In this document: positions 9,081-17,662 of the stretch, piece after piece
How the letters are laid out: every line of letters begins with the position of its first letter
How positions within the stretch are numbered: position 1 is the stretch's first letter
NCBI RefSeq assembly: GCF_024298825.1
Contig: NZ_CP101153.1
Span: 2,294,001 to 2,358,000 of the forward strand
Length of the DNA stretch: 64,000 nucleotides
Direction: 5' to 3'
From: Haloglomus salinum
GTDB lineage: Archaea; Halobacteriota; Halobacteria; Halobacteriales; Haloarculaceae
Made by a program: the position numbers and the translations under genes
The notes under the pieces: generated by a model
Database searches by the model: none
Seen by the model: only the letters and a program-made list of their open reading frames with translations
Told to the model about the DNA's origin: nothing

Positions 9081-9275
9081 ATGCGTGCAGATACACTTCG
9101 GACGGCGGTGACCTTGTACGAGAACGGGACTGTCGACATCGCGGGGGCGGCTCGTTCGGTGGGGGTATCGCAGACGCGGATGCGCCGCTGTCTGCGGGCC
9201 AACGGGGTCACGGTGCGTACCCCGACTCCCGAGGAGGCCCCCTCGACCGGGGAAGCCGCTGTCGGGGTGCGGTAA
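9081..9275 (+). CDS. Mini helix-turn-helix protein
   Basis: A 64-residue protein whose residues 8-45 form a helix-turn-helix of the resolvase/Hin type (ALYENG-type opening, AARSVGVSQTRMRRCLRANG recognition region), followed by a short Pro/Glu-rich tail. It is essentially only a DNA-binding domain. An AT-rich stretch at 8990-9070 (including aaaaagttatgac) probably holds its promoter. Possible roles are a small local regulator or a partner of a larger protein; no target is visible. Convergent with the zinc-ribbon gene. Confidence 0.65.
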   Translation: MRADTLRTAVTLYENGTVDIAGAARSVGVSQTRMRRCLRANGVTVRTPTPEEAPSTGEAAVGVR

Positions 9276-9329
9276 CCGACCTCCGTGGAGCGTGGTGGCT
9301 CGGCGCCGCTGGCTCACTCCGGCGGTCGC

Positions 9330-9449
9330 TCACTCGCGCCGGACGGTGAGGTTCAGCAGGTTCGCTCCACAGTCCCTGCAGCGGCCAGGGTACCCCTGCG
9401 CCATCACGCGCGACCCGCACCCGACACACTCGTAGATTCGGACGGACAT
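9330..9449 (-). CDS. Rubrerythrin-like single zinc ribbon, 39 residues
   Basis: A very short gene reading MSVRIYECVGCGSRVMAQGY, then a second CxxC (CRDCG), ending NLTVRRE and TGA. The CxxC-x14-CxxC spacing resembles the rubredoxin-like half of rubrerythrin, a four-cysteine metal site seen in many tiny haloarchaeal proteins. Such proteins may bind Zn or Fe; their role is unknown. TATA-like GTTATGTCC lies upstream on this strand near 9470. The conserved spacing makes it more credible than its length would. Confidence 0.75.
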   Translation of the reverse strand: MSVRIYECVGCGSRVMAQGYPGRCRDCGANLLNLTVRRE

Positions 9450-9544
9450 ATGTTAGTTAATGACTCACAAGGACATAACCGTTGCGAGCGCGCCGTTCCG
9501 CCACTGTGACGTGAATTTAACCACGCGCCCCTCGAACGGCCGAT

Positions 9545-10003
9545 ATGTGCGCATTCGAGGATATGGCGGTCGGGTGGGGCGAGACCTACGGGAGCCACGA
9601 GATGACCACGGACGGCATCGTCGCATTCGCCGAGCAGTTCGACCCGCAGCCGATGCACACGGACCCGGAAGCCGCGGCAGAAACGCAGTACGGCGGGCTC
9701 ATCGCGAGCGGGCTGCACACGGTCGGCGTCGCCACCCGCTTGATGGTCGAGCACTTCCTCAACGACTCCACCAACCGCGGCGGCCTCGGCATCACGGACC
9801 TCACCTGGCACCGGCCGGTGCGTCCCGGTGACGTCCTCCGGGTGCGCCACGAGGTGGTCGAGCGCCGGGACTCGGAGGGCCACCCCGACGCCGGCGTCGT
9901 CGTCCGCGACATCGAGGTGCTGGCGGGCGACGGCGAGGGCGGCGACGAGACAGTCGTCTGCTCGTGGACGGTGGCCATCCTGATGGGGAAGCGCGAATCG
10001 TGA
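9545..10003 (+). CDS. MaoC-family (R)-hydratase/dehydratase-like protein
   Basis: A 152-residue single hot-dog fold protein of the MaoC family, which hydrates enoyl-CoA or related substrates. The segment FAEQFDPQPMHTDPEAA carries the Asp and His of the hydratase-2 motif, and YGGLIASGLHT follows as in the family. TATA-like GAATTTAACC lies about 27 nt before the ATG, so the message is probably leaderless. The next gene starts within its stop codon. The substrate is unknown; polyhydroxyalkanoate or acyl-CoA metabolism are candidates. Confidence 0.85.
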   Translation: MCAFEDMAVGWGETYGSHEMTTDGIVAFAEQFDPQPMHTDPEAAAETQYGGLIASGLHTVGVATRLMVEHFLNDSTNRGGLGITDLTWHRPVRPGDVLRVRHEVVERRDSEGHPDAGVVVRDIEVLAGDGEGGDETVVCSWTVAILMGKRES

Positions 10004-10272
10004 GCGACGCGTTCGACCGCGAGGCGCTCGAGGAACTGCACGACCACCTCGCGGCCACGGCCGAACGGCCCGTCGAGCGGACGGCGAGTCGATGGCTCGG
10101 GGAGGCCGAGGCCGTCGCCGCCGACGCCCGCCACATCGACGACCCCGCGGTCGCGCGCGAGCGCGTCGCCGAGGTCGCGGAACTCCTCGCGAACGTCGAG
10201 GGCACGGGGGACGCGGCGGCCGACGAACACGTCCGGGCGGCCGAGCGGCTGGCGTCCGAACTCGTCGAGTGA
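10000..10272 (+). CDS. Small acidic helical protein, unknown function
   Basis: A 90-residue, strongly acidic, Ala-rich protein predicted to be entirely helical, with amphipathic repeats such as REALEELHDHLAATAE. The GTG start at 10000 overlaps the stop of the MaoC-like gene (GTGA), which implies translational coupling and a shared role or partner. No known domain is recognised. Codon use is like the neighbours. Confidence 0.65.
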   Translation: MSDAFDREALEELHDHLAATAERPVERTASRWLGEAEAVAADARHIDDPAVARERVAEVAELLANVEGTGDAAADEHVRAAERLASELVE

Positions 10273-10280
10273 GGGCCCAC

Positions 10281-10616
10281 TCAGGGCCGTGTCGTCGCCC
10301 ACACCGCGAGTGCACCGAGCACGATGGCCGGCAGCAGCGGCAGGACGAGGAACGCGTCGCGTAGCGAGAGGCCCAGCGAGGCGACGAACCCCTGCGCCCG
10401 CGGGAGGAAGTACAGCGCGACGGGGATGACGACGAACGCGAACAGGATGGCGACGACCAGAATCCACCCGCGCCAGTCGAACTCGCGGGCGTCGCCGCGG
10501 GGGATGTCACCGGGCGCCGTGTCGCTCGCCGCCGACGGTCCACCCCCCTCGTCCGCCGCCTCCTCGTCCTCCCCGAAGGCCGCCGGGTCGTGGACGTACC
10601 CGTCGTCGTCGCTCAT
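10281..10616 (-). CDS. Acidic protein with two C-terminal membrane helices
   Basis: A 111-residue protein: residues 1-48 are disordered and acidic (MSDDDGYVHDPAAFGEDEEA), followed by helices at about 52-72 and 84-106. The start at 10616 is the natural beginning of the acidic segment; upstream in-frame sequence overlaps the corA end and looks antisense. No function is evident. It follows corA on the same strand after 50 bp and may share its transcript. Confidence 0.65.
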   Translation of the reverse strand: MSDDDGYVHDPAAFGEDEEAADEGGGPSAASDTAPGDIPRGDAREFDWRGWILVVAILFAFVVIPVALYFLPRAQGFVASLGLSLRDAFLVLPLLPAIVLGALAVWATTRP

Positions 10617-10666
10617 GCCTCGAGATTCGGCGCCAGCCACCTGAACCTGCCGTGTCGCGGCGACGC

Positions 10667-11653
10667 TCAGAGGTAGCCCTGCTCGTTGAAGTAGAGCGCG
10701 AGCACGGCGGCGACGCCGGTCATCCCGAACAGCGCGGCGTGGTAGGCGTACGGCCACCCGAGTTCGGGCATCGTCTCGAAGTTCATGCCGAACACGCCCG
10801 CGAAGAAGGTGAGCGGGAGGAAGATGACCGCGACGACGGTGAGCCGCTTCATCACCTCGTTGGTGGACTGGGAGAGCGTGTTGAGGTAGATATCCCGGGA
10901 GCCCCGGACCAGCTCGCGGTAGGTCTCGACGAGGTCGACCACCTGCACCAGGTGGTCGGCGACGTCCCGGAAGTACTTCTCCGTCTCCGGTGCGACCTGG
11001 TCGGGGTCCCCCCGGGCCAGCCCCCCGATGGCGTCGCGGGCGGGCCAGGCCAGCTTCCGGAACGCAAGCAGCTCCCGCCGGAGCCCGTTCACCCGTTCGA
11101 GCACCTCGATGTCCGTCGTGACGAGGACGAGCTCCTCCAGCGCCTCGATGCTGGTCTCGATGTCGTCGAGCACGTCGAAGTAGCCGTCGACGACTACGTC
11201 GAGGACACGATATGCGGTGAAGTCGGGGCCGCGCTGGAGCAGGCGCTCGTCCTCGCGGGCGAGGGCCTGCCGGACTCGGTCGACGGCGGGGAGCCGCGCG
11301 GTCGACATCGTCACGACCCAGTCCGGGCCGAAGAAGACGCCGACGGGGTCGTCCCGGACCACCTCGTCGAACGCGGGCGTCTCCGCGTCGTCGCGCAGGA
11401 GTTCGGTCGACTTCAGCAGGCAGAACGTGTAGCTCGGGAACTCCTCGACCGTCGGCTGGACGTTGTTGACGACGTCCTCGACGGCCAGCGCGTGGATGCC
11501 GAACGTCTCGGCGACGCGGTCGAACGTCTCGCGGTCGGTCTCGTGGGCCCGGACCCAGGTCGTCCCGTCGGCGTCGCGGGCCGCCCCGAGCGAGTCGCCG
11601 GCGTCGAACTCGCGGACGCCGTGCTCGCGGTCGAAGACGACGGCGTCCAGCAT
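10667..11653 (-). CDS. corA: Magnesium/cobalt transporter CorA
   Basis: A 328-residue homopentameric divalent-cation channel. It has a long alpha/beta cytoplasmic domain, a stalk helix, and two C-terminal membrane helices with the signature GMN (in VFGMNFETMPELGWPYAY) in the loop between them, ending in a basic-poor tail YFNEQGYL. Length is typical. Its ATG overlaps the stop of the upstream small membrane gene (ATGA), so the pair is an operon. Mg2+ supply is the usual role in the family. Confidence 0.92.
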   Translation of the reverse strand: MLDAVVFDREHGVREFDAGDSLGAARDADGTTWVRAHETDRETFDRVAETFGIHALAVEDVVNNVQPTVEEFPSYTFCLLKSTELLRDDAETPAFDEVVRDDPVGVFFGPDWVVTMSTARLPAVDRVRQALAREDERLLQRGPDFTAYRVLDVVVDGYFDVLDDIETSIEALEELVLVTTDIEVLERVNGLRRELLAFRKLAWPARDAIGGLARGDPDQVAPETEKYFRDVADHLVQVVDLVETYRELVRGSRDIYLNTLSQSTNEVMKRLTVVAVIFLPLTFFAGVFGMNFETMPELGWPYAYHAALFGMTGVAAVLALYFNEQGYL

Positions 11654-11904
11654 CAGGGTGCCTCCCCGCCGGTTTCGGCTGCTGCCGCCGCTTCGTCGGC
11701 TGTCTCGGCGGCGGCCGCCGCCTCCGAGGCAGTGGCGGTCAGGTCGTGGTCAGCGGCGAGGCCGACGGCCAGCATGGTCAGGCCCACCATCAGCCCCGGG
11801 AGCGTGAGTGCCCGCCCCGGGTACGGGGCGACCGTCGCGAGCGCGTAGCCGACCGTCGCGAGGACGGTCAGTCCCGCGCCGCCCAGCGTGACGCTGTCCA
11901 TCAT
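11653..11904 (-). CDS. Small membrane protein upstream of corA
   Basis: An 83-residue protein with two hydrophobic helices (about 8-27 and 34-52) and an Ala/Glu-rich repetitive tail (SEAAAAAETADEAAAAAETG). Two adjacent ATGs (11904 and 11901) could both start it. The stop overlaps the corA start, which suggests co-expression; a role as a CorA accessory protein is only inference from coupling. Confidence 0.65.
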   Translation of the reverse strand: MMDSVTLGGAGLTVLATVGYALATVAPYPGRALTLPGLMVGLTMLAVGLAADHDLTATASEAAAAAETADEAAAAAETGGEAP

Positions 11905-11964
11905 ACTCCGGTCGCGGATGGCTGGGAGAAAAGCGTTGTCGCGAGTGCCCCAGGTGGGCGGGTC

Positions 11965-12723
11965 TCAGACGAGGCCGTCGTCGGTCGGCGTGGCGGTGGC
12001 GCCGCCGGAGCCGCTCCCCTCGGTCGCGGTCGGGGTGCTGTCGCCGCCGTCACTGCTGCTGCCGTCGTCTCCGCCGTCGCTACTGCCGTCGTCACTACCG
12101 CTGCCGGGGTGCTGGACTCCGTTCAGGAGTGTGTCGACGTTCTCCTGCTCGCTGTCGAGCTGGGCCGGGTAGACCGCGATGGCGACGACGTAGTCGTCAC
12201 CGCTCCGGGTCTGGGCGATATGCATGAACACCTCGGTGTCCGTGCCCTGCGTCGTCTGGGCGTCGGCGCGGAACTTGCTGACGGTCACCTCGTCGCCGAG
12301 CATCGTCGCCGTCCGGTTCCCCTCGAACCGGACGTTGTCGATGGTGTCGTACTGGGCCTGGAGCTGCAGCGCCAGCTGCGTGTTGTTCAGGTCCGCGACG
12401 GGGTTGAACGGTCCCTGGCCGGCCACCTCGACCGCCGGCGTGGTGAACACGCTGAATCGGGCGACCTGCTGGTCACCGAACACCGGCAGGCTGGTCGAGC
12501 GGGCGTACTCCGTGAGCTGGTTCTTCACGACGACCTCCTGCCCGGCGAACGAGCGAGTGACCTCCTGTGTATCCTCGTTCGCCAGCGAGTAGCCCGTATC
12601 GGACTGTGCCGACTCCGAGACGGTCCCTCGCTCGGCGGTGAAGGTGGTCGCCCCGGAGAGGGCCGAACAGCCCGCAGTGATCGTCAGTAGCGCGAGTAAC
12701 GCGGCGACTGCACGTCGTGTCAT
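11965..12723 (-). CDS. Haloarchaeal lipoprotein, DUF6517-like
   Basis: A 252-residue secreted lipoprotein: signal peptide with lipobox TITAGC (Cys19), a globular middle (about 25-205), and a Ser/Gly/Asp-rich low-complexity tail (GSDDGSSDGGDDGSSSDGG) likely to be extended and glycosylated. The FTAERGTVSESAQSDTGYS opening resembles the haloarchaeal DUF6517 family, as I recall it. TATA-like GGACTTATCC sits about 28 nt upstream. Function is unknown; it is not coupled to cysS behind it. Confidence 0.75.
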   Translation of the reverse strand: MTRRAVAALLALLTITAGCSALSGATTFTAERGTVSESAQSDTGYSLANEDTQEVTRSFAGQEVVVKNQLTEYARSTSLPVFGDQQVARFSVFTTPAVEVAGQGPFNPVADLNNTQLALQLQAQYDTIDNVRFEGNRTATMLGDEVTVSKFRADAQTTQGTDTEVFMHIAQTRSGDDYVVAIAVYPAQLDSEQENVDTLLNGVQHPGSGSDDGSSDGGDDGSSSDGGDSTPTATEGSGSGGATATPTDDGLV

Positions 12724-12792
12724 CGGCTGTCGGTTCTCGATTGCCGGGGATAAGTCCGGTGGCCTGTGTCCGCCGGAACGCCGAACGGACGG

Positions 12793-14292
12793 TCAGGGAA
12801 GCCGGAATTCCGGCCCGTCGTCGGTGTCCTGCACCTCGACGCCGAGCGCCGCGAGGTCGTCGCGCAGCTGGTCGGCGCGCTCGTAGTCGCCGCGAGAGCG
12901 GGCGTCCTCGCGGGCGGCGAGGACGAGTTCGACGAGGTCCTCGGCCAGCTGGACGTCGCCGCCCCCGCCCGCGTCGCCGAGTTCGAAGCCCAGCACCTCG
13001 CCGCCCAGCTGCTCGAACGTCTCGACGGCGCGCCGGAGGCCGCGGTAGTCGTGGGGTTCCTCGGCGACGTGACGGTTCACGGCGCCCACGAGGTCCAGCA
13101 GCGCGGTCAGCGCCTCGCGCGTGTTGAAGTCGTCGTCCATCGCGGCGGCGAAGGCACCGTGCGCGTCGGCGACGGCCTCGCGGAGTGCCTCGTCCGTGAC
13201 GCTCGCGCGGGCGGCGGTCGAGTCGCAGCCACTCACCGCGGCCTCGTACCCGCGTTCGAGTCGCTCCCAGCGTTCGGCGGCCTCGTCGAGGGTCGCCGGC
13301 GAGAACACGGCCTCCGTGTTGTACGCGGCCGAGAGCGCCCACATCCGCGCGACGTTCGGCCCGCGCTCGCGGACGAGTCCCGAGACGGTCGAGAAGTTCC
13401 CCAGCGAGGAGGACATCTTCTCGCTCTCGTCCTCGCCGCTCTCGACCTGGACGAGGGCGGTGTGGAGCCAGTAGCGCGCGAACGTCTGGCCCGTCGCGGC
13501 CTCGCTCTGGGCGATCTCGTTCTCGTGGTGCGGGAACACGAGGTCGCGGCCGCCGACGTGGATGTCGATGGTGTCGTCGAGATGGGTCGTGGACATCGCC
13601 GAGCACTCGATGTGCCAGCCGGGGCGCCCCTCGCCCCACGGTGAGTCCCAGGTCTGTGCGCAGGCGGCGGCGTCCTCGGCGGGCGCGGCCTCGTCGTGGC
13701 GGTGCTCCGCGATGTCCTCCGGCCCGACGCCGTCGGCCTTCCAGAGCGCGAAGTCGGCCGGGTTGCGTTTCTCGCTCCGCTCGTCGGGGTCGCCCTGCGA
13801 TTCGAGTTCGTCCAGCGTCTGGTTCGAGAGCTTGCCGTAGTCCTCGAACGTGGTCACGTCGAAGTAGACCGAGCCGTTCGACTCGTAGGCGTGGCCCTCC
13901 TCGACCAGCCGCTCGACCATCGTGATGATTTCCCCGATGTGCTCGGAGACGCGGGGGTACACCTCCGCCCGCTTGAGGTTCAAGGCCCGCATATCCTCGA
14001 TGAGGTCGGCGATGTAGTGCTCCGCGACCTCGGCCTCGTCGTCGCCGGCCTCGCCGACGCGGGCGACGATCTTCTCGTTCACGTCGGTGAAGTTCTCCAC
14101 GTGGCGCACGTCGTAGCCCCGGTGCTCGAGCCACCGGTGCATGACGTCGACGTGGAGCCACGAGCGGGCGTGGCCCATGTGCGCGGGGTCGGAGGTGGTG
14201 AGGCCGCAGTAGTAGAGCAGGACCTCGTCCTCGTCGCGCGGCTCGAAGACCTCCTTCTCCCCCGTCAGCGTGTTCGTCACGCGGAGCGTCAT
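12793..14292 (-). CDS. cysS: Cysteine--tRNA ligase
   Basis: A 499-residue class I aminoacyl-tRNA synthetase charging tRNA-Cys. Signature elements: Cys29 in YYCGLTTSDPAHMGHA with the HIGH-type motif HMGH (38-41), Cys230 in HIECSAM and HHENE (255-259) as the zinc and substrate site, and KMSSS (292-296). The start at 14292 gives MTLRVTNTLTGEKE; GTTGAAATCCC about 29 nt upstream fits a TATA box, so the ATG at 14322 was rejected. Single-copy housekeeping gene. Confidence 0.96.
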   Translation of the reverse strand: MTLRVTNTLTGEKEVFEPRDEDEVLLYYCGLTTSDPAHMGHARSWLHVDVMHRWLEHRGYDVRHVENFTDVNEKIVARVGEAGDDEAEVAEHYIADLIEDMRALNLKRAEVYPRVSEHIGEIITMVERLVEEGHAYESNGSVYFDVTTFEDYGKLSNQTLDELESQGDPDERSEKRNPADFALWKADGVGPEDIAEHRHDEAAPAEDAAACAQTWDSPWGEGRPGWHIECSAMSTTHLDDTIDIHVGGRDLVFPHHENEIAQSEAATGQTFARYWLHTALVQVESGEDESEKMSSSLGNFSTVSGLVRERGPNVARMWALSAAYNTEAVFSPATLDEAAERWERLERGYEAAVSGCDSTAARASVTDEALREAVADAHGAFAAAMDDDFNTREALTALLDLVGAVNRHVAEEPHDYRGLRRAVETFEQLGGEVLGFELGDAGGGGDVQLAEDLVELVLAAREDARSRGDYERADQLRDDLAALGVEVQDTDDGPEFRLP

Positions 14293-14360
14293 GTCCCGGG
14301 ATTGCCCCGGTCGGGATTTCAACGATGCGGTCCGCGTGAACTGGTCGTGACCCGCCGGGC

Positions 14361-14846
14361 CTACAGCGTCTCTTCGACCACCCGGAGCGCCGTCGGGCCA
14401 TCGCGCCGGGGGACCACGACGACGGCGCTCTCGTCGGTCGCACCCGCCGCGTTCACGTCGATGTCGGCCAGTCGGAGGCGGTCGAGGACCTCGGCGAGCC
14501 CCGTCGGGTCGAGGTCGCCCGTGGCGACGATGCCGGTGTCGTCGCCGCCGGTCGGCGCGAGGATGACCCCGCCGACCGAGAGGACGGCGTCCGCGCGGTC
14601 GTCGGTCGGGCCGATGCCCGAGCGCATCTCGACGCGGGCGCTCGTCCCGGCGGTGGTGGGCTCGTACTCCCCGAGTTCGTCGGCGTAGCGGCGGAGGGCG
14701 GCGGCGACGGCCTCGTGGTCCTCATCGGTGTCGCCGAGGTCGAGAAAGCGGGCCGCGGCGGTGTAGTTGACCACGCCCGCCTGGAGCGCGGCGTGGAGGA
14801 AGGGCCGCTCCCGGACGGCCTCGCGCGTGTCGGCTGCCAGCGTCAT
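14361..14846 (-). CDS. Conserved haloarchaeal protein, possibly ACT-like
   Basis: A 161-residue protein with a helical N-terminal part (LHAALQAGVVNYTAAARFLD) and a C-terminal alternation of strands and helices (VGGVILAPTGGDD, IDVNAAGATDESAVVVV) reminiscent of an ACT-type ligand domain. The start at 14846 is the point where similarity to this haloarchaeal type begins, as I recall it. Function is unknown. It lies downstream of a long gene-free region filled with repeat elements. Confidence 0.65.
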   Translation of the reverse strand: MTLAADTREAVRERPFLHAALQAGVVNYTAAARFLDLGDTDEDHEAVAAALRRYADELGEYEPTTAGTSARVEMRSGIGPTDDRADAVLSVGGVILAPTGGDDTGIVATGDLDPTGLAEVLDRLRLADIDVNAAGATDESAVVVVPRRDGPTALRVVEETL

Positions 14847-14985
14847 GGTACGTGTGGCTCGGGGGAGCGTCGTCAACGTGTTGGTGGGGGCAGGACGTTC
14901 GTGATGGCGATGGAATCCGATGGAGCGCACTCGGCCGCTCCAACGACGACAGCGACGACAGCGACAGCGACGATGGAACCGGGTA

Positions 14986-15306
14986 GAAAGCCCCCGGCCG
15001 CTCGACCAGCCGCGGCTCGCTGCGCTCCTCGCGGTCCGGGCGTGCGGCGGCTCCCTCCGGTCGCCCCCGTTCCGGGCATTCGCTGCGGTGCTTGCATCGC
15101 CGGGGCTGGGTCGAGCGGCCGGCCCCTTTCAGTCCCGCCCTGGTGCCTGTTCGGCTGGGCGTCTGCACGTGGTGGTTCCAGCGAGGCGCAGGATCCCCAA
15201 ACCTCCCCGCGCTCGCGCCGAACGGGCTCCGGCACGCTCACTGACGTTCGCGGCCTCCGCTGGATGGCGCGAGCGCGCTTCCTGGTCTCGGAACCGGCTG
15301 ACCAGG
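14986..15306 (+). repeat. Dispersed intergenic element, copy 1
   Basis: About 320 bp beginning gaaagcccccggccgctcg, with an inner gctgcggtgcttgcatcg, then cccctttcagtcccgccctg, a tail with gtggttccagcg and aacctccccgcgc, and ending near ctcggaaccggctg. The same ordered blocks occur in inverse orientation at 39801-40140. No open frame or transposase is associated. Confidence 0.75.
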
Positions 15307-15404
15307 CAACCACCGCCGGGCCGGGAGCGCGTGGCCGAGCGCGGACGCGCGAGGCCCGCGCGACCCGGGGAAGGGCAGGGCCGCCGCGAGCCTCCACAGT
15401 CAGT

Positions 15405-15534
15405 ATCGGGTGGGAATGGAAGGGGCCGCGGGCTCGACCGTTCCCGGGCGACGCAAGCACCGCAGGGAGTGAGCGGAGCGAACGACTGAGGAGCGCAGCG
15501 AGCCCCGGAACGTCGAGCCCGCGGGGGCTTCCTA
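15405..15534 (-). repeat. Dispersed intergenic element, copy 2
   Basis: About 130 bp, inverted relative to copy 1. Read on the minus strand it starts ggaagcccccgcgggctcg, contains ctgcggtgcttgcgtcg and ends ccccttccattcccaccc. Its ends can pair with each other (gcgggctcgac with gtcgagcccgcgg). Confidence 0.7.
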
Positions 15535-15610
15535 TCTGTTCACCTCTTCGGTCTTGGAATCTGCCGTTAATTAAGAAATAATGTAGGGAATAAAGACGGA
15601 AATATCAATA

Positions 15611-16492
15611 TTACGCGATAACGAGCCACGCGCCGAACACGGCCAGCGCGCCGAGCGCGGTACTCCCGACGGCGTGCACGCGGAGCCGGTCGAGGAAGTG
15701 GTGGGCCTCGCCGTCCATGTCGTCCAGCTCGGCCACCTGCCCGACCTCCCCGCCAAGCTCGCACTCGGGCAGGAAGTCCATCGCGAGGTGGAGGAAGATA
15801 CCGGCGGCGAAGCCGAACACCGCCGCACTGACGTTCGCCGACAGCGGCGGCTGGATAGCGGCCACCGGGATGGCTGCGAGCGCGACGCCGGCCGCGGGGA
15901 GCAGCAACAGCGAGATGCGCTGTCCATCGTGGCGCAGGCGGCGGGCGGCCGCGTAGCCCGCCGGGCCCTTGTGCGAGACGATGGACAGCCCGAGCAGGAG
16001 GCCGGGGTCCGGGAGCGCGGCGTAGATGACGCCGATGATGAGCCCCGCGGCGAGCGAGTGCGCGGTGAGCTCGACCGCGGCGGAGTTGATGCCGTCGAGG
16101 TGCGAGAGGCGGTGGCTGGCGGTGTGGGAGGCGTAGCCCGCCAGCAGGCCCGCGGCGACGCCGAAGCCGCCGATCTGCCCGCCGAGACCGAACGCCTGTG
16201 GCAGGAGGAAGACGGCAGCGGAGGTGACCATCGCGCCCGCGGCGAGACCGTAGCCCCACACCAGCCCGAACGCGTCGCGCGTGCGGGCCGCGCGGTTCCC
16301 GAGCAGGGCAGCGCCGGCCATCGCGACGAACGCCACCCAGCCGACGATCAGCAGTTTCCACAGCTCTTCCGAGACGGCCAGCGCGGAGACGGCTAGCAGA
16401 CCGATGGCGGCCGCCACTCCGACCCTCGAGAGCCCGTCCAGACTCGCCGACAGCGTCGATTCGTCACCGTCCGTCCGTGTCTCCGCACTCAT
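15611..16492 (-). CDS. ZIP-family metal transporter
   Basis: A 293-residue membrane protein with about eight helices. Conserved pieces are HSLAAGLIIG (the ZIP helix IV metal site, HS-x3-G-x3-G) and SHKGPAGYAAARRL (helix V), which mark zinc/iron permeases. The start at 16492 (MSAETRTDGDE) gives an acidic cytoplasmic N-terminus. An AT-rich promoter (GTTATTAATTC on this strand, about 16548-16558) lies upstream; a metal-responsive regulator could bind here, but I see no clear operator. Zn or Mn uptake is the likely role. Confidence 0.85.
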   Translation of the reverse strand: MSAETRTDGDESTLSASLDGLSRVGVAAAIGLLAVSALAVSEELWKLLIVGWVAFVAMAGAALLGNRAARTRDAFGLVWGYGLAAGAMVTSAAVFLLPQAFGLGGQIGGFGVAAGLLAGYASHTASHRLSHLDGINSAAVELTAHSLAAGLIIGVIYAALPDPGLLLGLSIVSHKGPAGYAAARRLRHDGQRISLLLLPAAGVALAAIPVAAIQPPLSANVSAAVFGFAAGIFLHLAMDFLPECELGGEVGQVAELDDMDGEAHHFLDRLRVHAVGSTALGALAVFGAWLVIA

Positions 16493-16625
16493 CTTTGATA
16501 ACAACTCAAGTCCCTTCGTTAATAGAACTGTCGGAGGAAAGCTCACTGAATTAATAACTCTGGGTGGAACGAGCCCAAGCGGCCAGCTGCCGGTCGGCTC
16601 GGCGGTTCTCGCCGCTTCCGACGGC

Positions 16626-17312
16626 TCACCGCGTCGCTTGCTTCCACGCCCGCAGGTCCAGCACGCTGTCGTCCAGCTCCTCGGCCGGTGCCTCGGTCGC
16701 GGCCCAGTGGAACAGGTCGGCCACCTCCGCCGGGTCGCGGCCGGGCCCCTCGCCCGTGAGTTCGGTCGAGACCTGTCCGGGGTCGACGACGCCGACGGGG
16801 ATGTCGAGTTCGGCGGCGGACTGGCGGGCGACGGCCTCGGCCAGCGCCTTCGACACCGCGTAGCTCCCGAAGCCGGGTTTCGCGTCCCGGGCGATGCTTC
16901 CCGAGGGCACCAGCACCCGCGCGTCGTCGGCGAGGTGGGGGACGGACTCCCGTATCGTGGCGAACACGCCCCGCCCGTTCGTCCGGAGGTGCTCGTCGAA
17001 CGCGGCGTAGGACTCGTCGGCGAGCGGTGTCTCCCCGGGGTCACCGTGGTAGACGCCGGCGTTCGCGACCACGAGGTCGATGGGACCGCCCTCGCGGGCG
17101 GCCGTCTCGGCGAATCGCTCGACGTCGAACTCGTCGCGGACGTCCGCGCGCTGGGTCGTCGCCTCGCCGCCGGCCGAGACGATATCGGCGGCCACCTCGT
17201 GGAGCGGCTCCTCGTCGCGGGCACAGAGCGCGACGTGCGCCCCCGCCTCGCCGAACCGACGGGCGACGGCGGCGCCGATGCCGCGACTGCCACCCGTGAT
17301 GAGTACGTTCAT
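16626..17312 (-). CDS. Short-chain dehydrogenase/reductase
   Basis: A 228-residue NAD(P)-dependent oxidoreductase of the classical SDR family. It has TGGSRGIG (cofactor loop, residues 6-13), an NAG motif in VVANAGVYHGD, and an active site with a Ser in VPSGSIA and YAVSK (Tyr-x3-Lys). The start at 17312 places the glycine motif at the normal distance; an ATG nine codons upstream was rejected. The substrate is unknown. Confidence 0.88.
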   Translation of the reverse strand: MNVLITGGSRGIGAAVARRFGEAGAHVALCARDEEPLHEVAADIVSAGGEATTQRADVRDEFDVERFAETAAREGGPIDLVVANAGVYHGDPGETPLADESYAAFDEHLRTNGRGVFATIRESVPHLADDARVLVPSGSIARDAKPGFGSYAVSKALAEAVARQSAAELDIPVGVVDPGQVSTELTGEGPGRDPAEVADLFHWAATEAPAEELDDSVLDLRAWKQATR

Positions 17313-17421
17313 GACCCGGCGGACGGCCGGAGGAGGCATGGTCGTTTTCCCCGCGGCAGTCCAGGTCGCAGGTGAGCCGTGGCAGATGGTCCGGAGATTC
17401 TTCGACTAGAAGGAACGCCTC

Positions 17422-17540
17422 GGAAGCCCCTGGCCGCTCGACGCTCCGGGGCTCGCTGTCGTTCGAACGGCGGCGGAGCCGCCTTTCGTGATGACGAGAG
17501 ACGCCGCCAGCCGGCCAGCCCCTTCCATTCCCGCCCGAGA
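17422..17540 (+). repeat. Dispersed intergenic element, copy 3
   Basis: Starts ggaagcccctggccgctcg, followed by acgctccggggctcgctg, a short hairpin (ggcggcggagccgcc) and the end block cagccccttccattcccgcc. It lacks the tail of copies 1 and 5. Confidence 0.65.
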
Positions 17541-17662
17541 TGGCTTGTTCCGGGAAGCGCACGCACGCTCGGTCTCACGGGCCAGCGAAGAGAGACCCGT
17601 ATCCGGACACCAGCCGGAGCCGTGACGTAACGGCTAAGTTCGCGGCTCCTGATTCGGCACGT

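Larger units (their letters stand above)
14847..15610. other. Gene-free region with two inverted repeat elements
   Basis: About 760 bp without a credible gene. Long open frames on both strands are Arg/Pro-rich artefacts of high GC. It contains two copies of the dispersed element in opposite orientation (14986-15306 and 15405-15534), then an AT-rich tail (15555-15610, with ttaattaagaaataatg) directly after the ZIP stop codon that may serve as a T-rich terminator on the minus strand. Confidence 0.7.

Noticed and set aside
14715-15581. A 288-codon plus-strand frame over the repeat region
   Set aside because: Arg-rich reading of the repeat elements, and it partly overlaps a real gene on the other strand.
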